Shown: piece after piece, positions 1-8,829 of the stretch
How positions within the stretch are numbered: the first letter of the stretch is position 1
How the letters are laid out: each line of letters starts with the position of its first letter
From: Phlegmacium glaucopus
Taxonomy: Eukaryota; Basidiomycota; Agaricomycetes; Agaricales; Cortinariaceae
Direction: 5' to 3'
DNA length: 33,465 nucleotides
Assembly: GCA_015039465.1 (NCBI GenBank)
Contig: MU130359.1
Coordinates: 268,588 to 302,052 of the forward strand
Position numbers and translations under genes: made by a program
Notes under the pieces: model-generated
Seen by the model: only the letters and a program-made list of their open reading frames with translations
Told to the model about the DNA's origin: nothing
The model's database searches: none

Positions 1-740
1 GCTCCAGCATGAGGTCTACCTATCACTATCGGCCTAGCATCGGAAACAACCGTTTCTTACCTCTATGTGGCCATCACCGTGAGCCTCATAACAACATCCT
101 CTTAAGACGATTACCCTCTTCACTTGAGGTCAACAGAACGATCTCCTCCCGTGCTCACAAGTACGTTATGGACCTTAACGAACTCCACGAGGAACTCCGA
201 AAAGCTATCCTTACTTCCCAGGAACAATACCAACGTTCCGCAGACAAGCGTCGGATTCCTCCTCCGGACTTCAAGGTTGGAGATCGAGCCTTTGTCAAAG
301 CACAATTCTTCCGTACAACCAGACCTTCAAAGAAACTCTCCGAGAAGTATCTTGGTCTGTATGAGATCATTGCTCAGGCAGGTCCTCTGTCCTGGACCCT
401 TCATCTTCCCGACAACATGCGTGCCATTCATCCCGTCTTCCATGTTTCCATGCTAGAGCCCTCCGTTCCGAACACTATTCCGGATCGTACTCAACCTCCA
501 CCTCCTCCAGTCATCATTGATGGAGAACAGGAATTTGAGGTCTCCGAGATTTTGGACTCTAAATTGGATAACAGACGTCGTGTATGCAAACTTCTGTACC
601 TAGTCAAGTGGTCTGGCTATGAAGGTACCGACGAAGAAACTTCCTGGTTACCAGCTAATGAATTAGGACATGTGTCCGAACTTGTTGCTGATTTCCACAT
701 GAACTACCCGACTAAACCTGGACCTCTTCCGCTCTCTTGA
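1..740 (+). CDS. Ty3/gypsy Pol C-terminus: integrase C-terminal region and chromodomain (partial)
   Basis: The open frame runs from the window start to a TGA at 738-740 and is the C-terminal end of a polyprotein. Counting residues from base 9, the integrase C-terminal part shows DFKVGDRAFVKAQF (87-100), LSEKYLGLYEI (110-120) and HPVFHVSMLEP (141-151), all typical of gypsy integrases. A chromodomain follows at about 175-233 with FEV, then YLVKWSGY, then a conserved W at 213, so the aromatic positions that bind methylated histone H3 appear kept. In chromoviruses this domain steers integration to heterochromatin. The first 110 bases do not read like the usual end of the integrase core in any frame I tried, so a frameshift or divergence there is possible. 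The real start is outside the window. Confidence 0.9.
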   Translation, partial: SSMRSTYHYRPSIGNNRFLPLCGHHREPHNNILLRRLPSSLEVNRTISSRAHKYVMDLNELHEELRKAILTSQEQYQRSADKRRIPPPDFKVGDRAFVKAQFFRTTRPSKKLSEKYLGLYEIIAQAGPLSWTLHLPDNMRAIHPVFHVSMLEPSVPNTIPDRTQPPPPPVIIDGEQEFEVSEILDSKLDNRRRVCKLLYLVKWSGYEGTDEETSWLPANELGHVSELVADFHMNYPTKPGPLPLS

Positions 741-966
741 TTCCTTTTCCGTCTCTTTCCTTGCTTTTTCCGTGCCTTTCCATGTCTTTTCCATTTCCTT
801 TCCGTCATCTTACTTTTCCGTTTCACAAAACAAAGTCATCTTTTCCATTCTTTTCCTTTCCGTTATCTTACTCTTCTGTTTCACAAAACAAAGTTCAAGA
901 AAACATTTTTTTATAAACAAAACAAAGAAAATAACAAGAAAAATTATATACAATTTATTCTTTATT
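741..966. repeat. Pyrimidine-rich convergent spacer with a ~55-base direct repeat
   Basis: This spacer separates the pol stop from the stop of the opposite-strand gene, so two transcripts would converge here. On the plus strand it is almost all T and C, with the word TTTCC repeated many times. A unit at about 791-836 is repeated at about 845-893; both contain TTTCACAAAACAAAGT. It may hold 3' end signals for both genes, which is inference. Confidence 0.6.
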
Positions 967-1961
967 CTATTGTTTTTCTACTTCTTCTATTCCTTCCATC
1001 CTTCCATCCTCCGCTCCCTCCGTCCTCTCCGTCTCCGCTTCCAATCCTTCTTCCACCTCCTCGTCTTCTCCGTCATCCGACTCCTCGTCTTCCGTCTCCT
1101 CTTGCTCCCCCGTTTCCACTCCCTTCTCCGCTCTCATCACCACCTTCTGCTTCATCTCCTCTTTCCTTCTTTCCTCTTCCCGTCTCTCTTTCTCAAACTC
1201 TCTCCGCATCTGCACCTCCATCACCAACTTGATCTCCACCTGCGTCTCCGCCAACTTCTTCAGCCACCCTCCTATCATCTCCAACCCGTCCGTCAACCTC
1301 TCCACCACATCCGTTTCCATCTCCACCACTTCTTTTGCCTTCCCCTTTCCTTTTGCCTTCCCTCCAACCCTCTCTGCTGGCATTTCCACCGCCACCGTTC
1401 TCTTCTTTCCTCCGACTAGGCTGCAACCCTTCTTCAGCTGGTAGCACCGCCAGCACCCGGGCCCCCACGTCTTTCCGTGGCACATGGTACCCGCGCCCGT
1501 GCATTGGGCGCAGGCCGGCCGGTTTTCCTCCATGGTCAGAGCTACTTCCTATGATTGCATTAGCGTTACGTTTTCTTTTATTTTCGGAATCCACTTACTT
1601 TGTCATTTAGTTTTCTTTTCTTTGGGACGCTGGGCCCCGGCTCCGTCCCGTTGTTCTCCTCTTCTTCTACTTCATTGTCATCCAAGTGGATGACCTCCGC
1701 TTCTCTCCTCTTCCGCTCTTCTTCTTTCCGAGCCTGCTGCTGCTCCGCCCTGCTCCTCTTCTCCGCTTCTACCCTCTGTCTCTCTGCCTCCACCCTCCGT
1801 TTCTCCTCCTCCTCCTCCAGCCTCCATGCCTCCTCGATCTCCGCCTCTTCCCGCCTCTCCTCCTCCTCCCGCTCTTTCCGCCTACGCTCCCGTGCTTCCT
1901 CGAGCCTCGCTCTTTGCGAAACGGGAGGGAGGGAGGGGCCAGCATTGTTGTTGGTGTTCAT
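967..1961 (-). CDS. Antisense retroelement gene: charged coiled-coil protein with a Zn2Cys6-like cluster
   Basis: A two-exon gene lies opposite to pol inside the retrotransposon. Exon 1 is 1961-1599 (121 codons, ATG start) and exon 2 is 1548-967 (TAG stop), giving 314 residues. The 50-base intron starts GTAAGT, has a GCTAATG branch-like site and ends ATAG; both junctions are phase 0. Residues about 15-95 are nearly all E, R, K, A and Q and should form a long coiled coil, followed by an acidic stretch and a basic KKRK patch. Residues 134-163 (bases 1512-1423) hold six cysteines spaced C-x2-C-x6-C-x8-C-x2-C-x6-C, the spacing of fungal Zn2Cys6 DNA-binding domains, although the basic residues usual between the first cysteines are missing. 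The C-terminus is again highly charged. Retroviral-type CCHC knuckles do not fit. The function is unknown; DNA or nucleic-acid binding is an inference. Confidence 0.75.
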
Positions 1962-2033
1962 CGTTTTTGTTTTAGAGGGCGGGGATTTTGGTAGTTATCC
2001 GAAGTGAAGAATCACCACCAGTCTCCAACGGTC

Positions 2034-2039
2034 TTTATA
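2034..2039 (-). promoter_or_regulatory. TATA box of the antisense retroelement gene
   Basis: On the minus strand the word GGTATAAAGACC places a TATAAA 73 bases upstream of the ATG at 1961. It lies between the LTR and the antisense gene, so the gene appears to have its own promoter rather than depending on the LTR. The position suits a fungal core promoter; activity is not shown by sequence alone. Confidence 0.55.
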
Positions 2040-2088
2040 CCTCGGAAACCTTGCATGGACCATCACGTGGCCTCGAGGGTCTCAGCCT

Positions 2089-2102
2089 TGACAGGGAGGT
2101 AC
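2089..2102 (+). other. Polypurine tract before the 3' LTR
   Basis: The purine-rich run GACAGGGAGG, then TAC, directly precedes the TG of the LTR. This is where the plus-strand primer of LTR retrotransposons is expected. It is short, and TAC interrupts the purines. Confidence 0.5.
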
Positions 2103-2688
2103 TGTTACATTCCGTCTTACGTTACTCCGGTCCAGCTCCGTCGGAGCTGTCTCCGGTAGTCCATACTCCTTTCCAGTACTCTCCCTTGTTTCCGGTTCTA
2201 CTCCACCTACATCCGACTCCAAGACTTTTCCATATCATTCCGACTCTTCCGATGTCACTCCAAACCCATTATCACTTCTTTGCCACTACCACTATTCTTT
2301 GTCATCATCTTTCCCACTATCAGTCAGCACACCAGCCATGGATTATTCACCCAAGAATGCAGGACCTTTTCCAGGAGCAGAACGCAGCACTTATATTTAT
2401 ATTCTATATTTCGGTTGCAATTCCTTTTATATTTAAAGTACTCGAACTTGTATGTTTTCCCTTAGTTCGAATATCAACTTAGTTTCCTCCTCTTGTTCTT
2501 CCTCTAAGTCACTGAGGTCTTCCGACTTGTTACTTTCTTCTTCCGTTCCAAAATCAGGACACCTTAGGAGCTGGGCAGCACAGCACACACGCTGAGGCCA
2601 ACGTCCTTTCCGGGTTACTGTTCCGGTTCTGTTCCGTCTGTTCCGGAGTGACTCCGACGTGACTTCTCCTTTTGTCTTAAACTTAACA
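2103..2688 (+). repeat. 3' LTR of the Ty3/gypsy element (586 bases)
   Basis: It begins TGTTACATTC and ends AACTTAACA (TG...CA). It has exactly the same length as the solo copy at 5804-6389, whose ends are fixed by a TSD; that comparison sets the boundaries here. It contains AT-rich promoter-like sequence around 2390-2440. Confidence 0.9.
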
Positions 2689-2738
2689 AATAAACATCTC
2701 TTCACCTGAACATTCAAGCCTCCTTTATACCTCTATGC

Positions 2739-2923
2739 TGTTGGAATTTATTGAACCCAGTAGTTAAGTAGTTGATAATATTATTCATGTTTGGCCAGCG
2801 CGGGTCTAGCGCCTTGCAAACGAGTGAGTAAACGGTATGGTACTACTACTACTCATATCCTACTGTGCTTACTAATCATTCCTAATCGGGAAGAGCCTTT
2901 CAGATGCTCAAAAATATTCAACA
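2739..2923 (+). repeat. Short solo LTR, 185 bases (copia-like ends)
   Basis: The sequence runs from TGTTGGAATTTAT to AATATTCAACA and matches the copy at 28846-29031 along its whole length. Flanking bases are TATGC on the left and TATAC on the right, a TSD with one mismatch. TGTTG...CAACA ends are usual for Ty1/copia LTRs. No coding sequence belongs to it here. Confidence 0.85.
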
Positions 2924-3690
2924 TATACTTGTAGAAACAATGATAGTGGCCTGTAATGCCACTATCCATATTTGACTTCAGTGGCCCTTCCCTTACTTAG
3001 TCTACGGTGGCCTTTTTGCTTACTCCAAATACCAACATGGTGGACTTCCACCAGACTTTTATCAAAAATTTTTATCAATTTCAAAGAAGTTATACTATTA
3101 ACTTATATATCATTGTTCTGTCCAATTATATCAATGTTACATGCATATGTATATACATTTGTTTATTATTTCTGCACCATCATTACTATTAGTATATACA
3201 ATTTACTTCTTTTTATTTACTCAGTACCAGAATCTATAAGTTAATTCCTGGTGACTTATATTCAATCACTTGTCTGTGAAGGCCGTTGTACGCACGCGGC
3301 ATGTACAAGTCCATTTTTTTTTGGCATTGGCTGTCCACATCTTATAACGGCATGTTTATAGATTCACTGACTATGACTCATGAGGACGAATAATTTCTGA
3401 GCGTAGATATTGGCTTCATAACAGTCTGGGAGTGGACCATCAGTGCCAAGACCCCGAATGCAAGAAGTTGGTGTTTGCCGGCTAAGGCACCGTGATGGCC
3501 CCCGAAAAATGCCGTTTGGTAAAAGAACGATTTCCATAAATGGAACTCATAACTACTAATTCATTGAATTTTCATAAGTTTTTTTTAACACTTGATGAAG
3601 ATTATAATTAAAATGAATTCATTACTCCCCTTGTGAGGGGATTGGTCACTAAATATATTGGAAATACAATTTTATTTTATTTTAATAGCA
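2924..3690. other. AT-rich intergenic DNA, no gene seen
   Basis: No convincing reading frame or RNA gene was found. A fragment at about 3035-3065 shares the GTGGACTTCCACCAGAC word with the inverted-repeat block at 12930-13076. The rest is AT-rich. Confidence 0.5.
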
Positions 3691-3698
3691 ATTAGCAA

Positions 3699-4540
3699 AG
3701 AAATTGGGGGGTGTCAAAACAAGTAAGTAGGTGTTGAAACAGGTGCTAAACAGGTGCTAGATGTGGAAATAGGTGGGTGGGTTGTTGAAACGGTGTGGGT
3801 GGTGGGTGTAGGTGGTTGATATGGGCAGGCAGTGGTCAATATGGGTTGGTGGTGGTCCAAAAGGGGGCTGGGTGGTCAAAACAGGGCCGAAACGGGTGGG
3901 TGGGTGGTCGATACAGGCACTCAGGGGCTGAAACAGGTGTGGGGGTGAAACAACGGTGTTGGTGGGTGGTTGAAATGGGCAACGACAACAAGGCGTCATC
4001 ATTGTCATCATAGCCTGTTGAAACAAAAAAAAAAACCCCTGGTAAGGGGGGTTTGTCTCACTGTACCATAAAATCAAACAAAAACACCCCCCCTAGTGAG
4101 GGGGGGTTGCCATCGTCATCCATCGTCCGTCATCATCATCATTTGGTTGTTTGTTTGTCATTTGGTTGTTTGTGGTTTGAAATCTAAAAAAAAAACACTA
4201 AAAAAAACCCCCCTGGGGGGGGGGGTGGTGATGATGGTGTGTCAAGGCAGAGGTAATCTAAGGGTAGTAATTAGTAAATTGAAATTAAAAATTAAAAAAC
4301 AAACCAAATACCCGAAAGGGGGAGTATCATTGTTGTTGTTGTTCATTGTCACCCATTGTTGTCACCCATTGTTGTCATTGTTGTTGTTTGTCATTGTCAT
4401 TGTTGTTTGTTGTTGTTGTTGTTTTCATCCATTGTTGTCTGTCTTCATCATGGTAGGTGGTTGGTGGTTATGGGTTATTTGTTGTGGTTGTGTAACAGTG
4501 GTGACAGTGCTTGTTGTTGTGGGTCACATGACCAACTTGT
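3699..4540 (+). repeat. G/T-rich degenerate minisatellite with C-run/G-run hairpins
   Basis: The plus strand is strongly biased to G and T. In 3715-3990 a unit like GGTTGAAACAGGTG recurs with variations. In 3990-4540 words such as CATTGTTGTTG dominate. At least four short inverted repeats of C-runs facing G-runs lie next to A-tracts (near 4033, 4086, 4206 and 4308). Reading frames here are products of base composition, not genes. Slipped-strand or G-quadruplex structure is plausible. Confidence 0.7.
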
Positions 4541-4703
4541 GGGCTGAACAAAACACAAGATTTGGATGGCAATACAACATTGCAACCATATATTAATGAA
4601 TAATATTAATTCTACTATTAGTACATTTTTAAATATTACTAGTGGTTGAGTCTGGTGCTGTCCACTGACTGTCTGTTGGACTTCATTGGCCCAATTCCAG
4701 TGA

Positions 4704-5605
4704 TTGTCCACCGGAATGTCTGTTGGTACTGTCTGGTGGGCTAATTATCTGACTGGACAAACAGTGGAATTGCCATTGGACAGTCTCTGGAAAAAAACAC
4801 CTATTTTCACCAGTGAAAATTTGGTGTTTTCCGGAGATTTTCCAGTGACAGTCCACCTGGAGTCCACCCAGAAAATGTGGGGGACTGTAAAGACCTCTGA
4901 CGAAGTGATCTCAGAGGAAGAGGATGATGATCCTGCCACACTCCCAACCATCAAAGGAGATGTTGAAGAAATGGATATTTTGTTACCATCCACATATCCA
5001 GGGGTACTTCCAACTGAGTTCAATGGAGCTAGGGAGAAGGGAGATCCGCCTGAGAGTGGGGCAGGCTGATGAAGCATTGGAAGGCATTCAATAGGAAATC
5101 TGCCACAAGTCATATATCTATTGAACAAATATTAGGTTGGCAGCAAACAAGAGAGGGAAGATTTGGGGATATGCCTCCCTCCATGCAGCTGACCACTGTC
5201 TCCATCATCACATCCAAATCTATAAGCAAGCGAGATGGGCCTTGCATTGGCTGCTAGCTCCACAGGATATCTTAGACCAATATTTAGAACTTCAGGGAAC
5301 AGACCTGCAAGCCCTGAAGTCAGTGTACATGCCAAATGCCTGGGGTCAGTCCAGGATGTCAGTGCCTTGGATATGGAAGATAAATGTTGCTAGTGGGAGT
5401 GATATGAAGTACCTCAATGAATGTACGCACCCCACTATATTCCTGATACTTGTAAGCTACAACCTCATGTTCAGCAGTGTATAGAATTAATTGGCTAAGA
5501 GCATGGGCCAAGAATGGATGTCAGACATGTTCATGGGCCTTGCATTGCGAGCACAGAGTTCATTTGATAGTTGTCAGGTGAAATATCCCATACCAGGTCC
5601 ATTAT
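4704..5605 (+). pseudogene. Relic of a KDZ/CxC-type transposase-family protein, C-terminal part
   Basis: Reading across frames gives a run similar to the C-terminal half of large mushroom proteins associated with KDZ or CxC-type transposases. The pieces in order are EEMDILLPSTYPG (about 4960), EIRLRVGQADEALEGIQ (about 5040-5093), RLAANKRGKIWGYASLHA (about 5130), an ARWALHWL helix, LKSVYMPNAWGQS, PWIWKINVASGSD, YLNEC, INWLRAWA and EWMSDMFMGLALRAQSS (to about 5570). In-frame stops occur after LEGIQ and shortly after HKSYIY, and a one-base loss breaks the frame after INWLRAWA, so the copy is dead. A possible intron lies at about 5424-5482. The family assignment is from remembered motif patterns and was not searched. 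Bases about 4858-4892 are also shared with 13040-13076. Confidence 0.6.
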
Positions 5606-5803
5606 TGATCACAGCCTAGATACAGATGTTTTAATTTATCTTCTGAGACTTATTGAAAGTTGTGATGTCATAAGTTATCTTGCTAGTTACCTACCATGTT
5701 CTCAAAGCCAGCAAATGCAGCCTACCTGAGACCACTTGTACCCCCCGACACCATCAATATGCTCCAGAAAGAAATGGGTGACAACAAGCCTAAAGCAACA
5801 ATT

Positions 5804-6389
5804 TGTTAAGTTTAAAGCAAAGGGAGAAGTCACGTCGGAGTTACTCCGGAACGGACGGAATGGAACCGGAACAGTAACCTGGAAAGGACGTTGGCCTCAG
5901 CATATGTGCTGTGCCGCCCAGCTCCTAAGGTGTCCTGATTTCGGAACAGAAGAAGAAAGTAACAAGTCGGAAGACCTCAGTGACTTAGAGGAAAAACAAG
6001 AGGAGGGGAACTAAGTTGATATTCGAACTAAGGGAAAACATACAAGTTCGAGTACTTTAAATATAAAAGGAATTGCAACCGAAATATAGAATATAAATAT
6101 AAGTGCTGCGTTCTGCTCCCGGGAAAGGTCCTGCATTCTTGGGTGAATAATCCATGGCTGGTGTGCTGACTGATGATGGGAAAGATGATGACAAAGAATA
6201 GTGGTAGTGGCAAAGAAGTGATAACAGGTTTGGAGTATAGACGGAGGAACCGGAATGACACGGAGAAGTCTTGGAGTTGAACATAGGAAGAGTAGTTCGG
6301 GATATAAGGGAAGGCACTGTATGGAGTACGGACTACCGGAAACAACTCCGACGGAGCTGGACCGGAGTAACGTATGACGGAATGTAACA
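5804..6389 (-). repeat. Solo gypsy LTR, 586 bases, with TSD CAATT
   Basis: This copy is inverted relative to the LTR at 2103-2688 and is the same length. It is flanked by perfect 5-base duplications CAATT at 5799-5803 and 6390-6394. No internal retroelement sequence is present, so it is a solo LTR left by recombination between two LTRs. Its reading frames are LTR sequence, not genes. Confidence 0.95.
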
Positions 6390-6394
6390 CAATT

Positions 6395-7823
6395 GCTGAT
6401 CTCCAGGGATTTTCAGCCACGGAAGCTCAGCAATTTGTTCACTACTTAGGCAGTCAAATACATACCATCAACAAGATATTTTTTTTCCAGACCTTTCAAT
6501 TGGAGGAGGAATGAGAGAAATTTTGGCAATATGGTGAGAATGAATTGTAGGTACCTTTCCAACATTACATGGAATGGTTCTCAGTGTAATGTTTAGTTGA
6601 TTTCCATGAATCTCTTGGGATTGTTGGTCTGTTGCAGTTTCCACATTGTGGCACCAAAGTCACTTTGGTCCTGTCTTTATCCAGAACCACTGTCCTTCTG
6701 CTTCACCAAGTTGGAAGATGATCCACTGACTGTGTTACTAGAGGAGAACCCAGGTGATTAGTGTGCAAGTGGGAACCAGGAGAATTTAACTGGTGTTGAT
6801 TTAATCTGGGGGCTGGAGAAATTTTGAGGCCTCTGTAAGCAAATTCCTCTCTGGCTTCCATTCCTGTCTTGAGGTGGAAGTTGTATTTAGCTTCTCAATC
6901 CCCTGGTCAGCTTTGATGACATTTCCCCAGAAGAACTGGGGCAGTGTAAGGATGGGCTAATCACATCCCAGAAGATGCTGCGGAGTACATATGAACATTA
7001 TGGCTGGCAAAATCAAGCATTGGAGGAGGAAATAAAAAATATAAAAATAACCTTGATCAAAGCAGAAGACTAGGAGCTGGAGCTCATTCAAAGGCATCTG
7101 TAGGAAATGTCATCACCTAGCCATTGGAATGTTGCTCTGTGGAGTTGTACTTTTTCATAAATTAAAAAGTTTTGGAGCTAGCCTGTACTGGGATGGCATG
7201 ACCAAAGGTGGTTTACTCAACAAAAAATGATTGGTGTGTCAATTGGTCAGCCTCAGAATGAGTCACAGAAAGGATCTCAAAATGAGCCATTGTTGCTGGA
7301 TGAAGCCAGAGTTTATCCAAGCTATTTCAAGCAGCATTCCTTAGAATTTATATGTGCGGCTCTGCATAATACTGGCTAAATATGTATTAAGCAATCTAAC
7401 ACCAGCAGAGGAAAGTCGAATGCAATACCAAAATAAGTCTATCCCATCCAGATTCCATGGAAGTTGTTCCAGTTGAAGATATAACCAAACCATGACATTG
7501 ATGTTCTCAAAGGGCTCAGCCTCAATGTCACAGGATCTCAAATGAGCATTCCTTAGAATTGACCTATATACTACAAGCATGTGAGCCAATACAATGATAT
7601 ACGGCTAGGACGTAATAGAAGGTAGGGTGCGTGTGATAAGTACAAGAATAGAAACTGACATCTCACAATGTCATCGGCAAAGTGTCAACTACTACAACAA
7701 TAAGAGGGAGTCTGTAAAGGGTAGGATGGGGAATGTGGCAAGTGATATGATTGTAGAGTGAAAGTGAAAGTATGAGTAGCTAAGCATAACTAGGGGCGGA
7801 CACAATGAGTGTCCCCTAACAAA
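6395..7823. other. Intergenic DNA, no gene seen
   Basis: No frame with recognisable protein features was found. Short internal repeats exist, such as AGCATTCCTTAGAATT at about 7334 and 7548. The stretch may contain old repeat remnants that I cannot name. Confidence 0.45.
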
Positions 7824-8150
7824 CCCAAGAATGCAGGACTTTCTGGGAGCAGAACACAGCACTTGATATTTATCCTTTATATTTTGGTTGCTATTCCTTT
7901 TATTATTTAAGTACCTGAAACTTGTATGTTTTCCTCAGTTCAAATATCAACCTAGCTCCCCTCCTCCTATTCTTCCTCTAAGTTCCCGCAACCTTCAGTT
8001 CCACTCCATTCTGTTCTTACTCCAAAATTAGGACATGAAGGTTTAGGGTAGCACAGCACATATGCTGAGGCTACAAGTCCTTTTCTGTTCCATGGTTCCG
8101 TTCTGATCAAACTCTGTCTGATACTCCGGAATAGAGTTACTGAACTTAAC
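7824..8150 (+). repeat. 5'-truncated gypsy LTR fragment
   Basis: It matches the second half of the 586-base LTR family, from CCCAAGAATGCAGGAC to a degraded end near GAACTTAAC. The last ~100 bases resemble the variant found at 11743-12315 more than the one at 2103-2688. No TSD was found. Confidence 0.8.
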
Positions 8151-8255
8151 GCTTTGCATAACATGGGCTCTGCATAACACTGGCTTTGTATAACGCTGGG
8201 GATTCACATCACTGCTGATAGGTTGACTATAAGGATGGTGTGTAATGATATAAAC

Positions 8256-8274
8256 CACACACACACACACACAC
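8256..8274. repeat. (CA)n microsatellite
   Basis: About nine uninterrupted CA repeats just downstream of the LTR fragment. Confidence 0.9.
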
Positions 8275-8719
8275 CAACACAATATATCAAATGCAATATG
8301 GGCTTCCTAGGAAGTATAGCTGTCCTGATGTATTTGATTTGTCTTCACACAATAATATAATTTCACTTTTTTCTTGTATGCTTGTGCGTTCTGTGTGTTA
8401 ATATAATTTTAATATAAACAGACAGTAGTAGTGTGGTGTGGGGATGGATAAATCCTAATGAATCTTTAAACTCATTGGGATCCAGGGCAAAGGACTGATG
8501 AGGATGCAGGAGAATGAACCCCCCAGAAATGCCCAGACGATGGCAGAGCCATCAGCTAGCCCCCAACAGCATTTCTATATTTGTTTGATAATTAATTGTC
8601 TTGATATATCTAGGTCTGTAATTGGAGATAGGTAATGGATGCATTGTGTGAAGTAAATTAAAACAAGGAAATAATGGTATTGGTGAGAATAAGAAGGAAA
8701 AAAGTTGGAGTGTATAGGG

Positions 8720-8826
8720 TGTTGGAAGTGTCGAGTTCACTCCAGGTAGATAAGCTGATAAGAGAATATTATGCCAGAGGTCAAGGATAAGAATAGTATT
8801 TTGCTATTATTCCTGTACTTGTATAT
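8720..8826 (+). repeat. 3'-truncated copy of the 239-base LTR family
   Basis: The first ~105 bases match the start of the element at 12437-12675 (TGTTGGAAGTGTCGAGTTC onward), with small differences. Similarity stops near 8826 and no right end is seen. Confidence 0.7.
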
Positions 8827-8829
8827 ATG

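Larger units (their letters stand above)
1..2688 (+). mobile_element. Ty3/gypsy (chromovirus-type) LTR retrotransposon, 3' part
   Basis: This is the right-hand part of an LTR retrotransposon whose 5' LTR, gag and most of pol lie outside the window. Seen in order: the end of pol with a chromodomain (to 740), a pyrimidine-rich convergent spacer (741-966), a gene on the opposite strand (967-1961), a purine-rich tract before the LTR, and a 586-base LTR starting TGTTACATTC and ending AACTTAACA (2103-2688). The pol-chromodomain-LTR order is that of chromoviruses (Ty3/gypsy) in fungi. The same LTR family recurs at 5804-6389, 7824-8150, 11743-12315 and 33359-33465. Without the 5' LTR, the insertion age and the left TSD cannot be judged. 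Confidence 0.9.

Noticed and set aside
772..1419. Plus-strand open frame rich in Leu, Ser, Phe and His
   Set aside because: It is the shadow of the charged antisense gene and the pyrimidine-rich spacer and starts at GTG; its composition follows from the opposite strand.
3368..3400. CTCATGAGGACGAATAA, reminiscent of a hammerhead ribozyme core
   Set aside because: The CUGAUGA core and the GAAA after stem II are not present in the right places and no stems I and III could be drawn.
4096..4596. Open frame with a hydrophobic Val/Cys-rich product
   Set aside because: It is a translation of GTTGTT-type low-complexity DNA with no motif; such frames arise from base composition.
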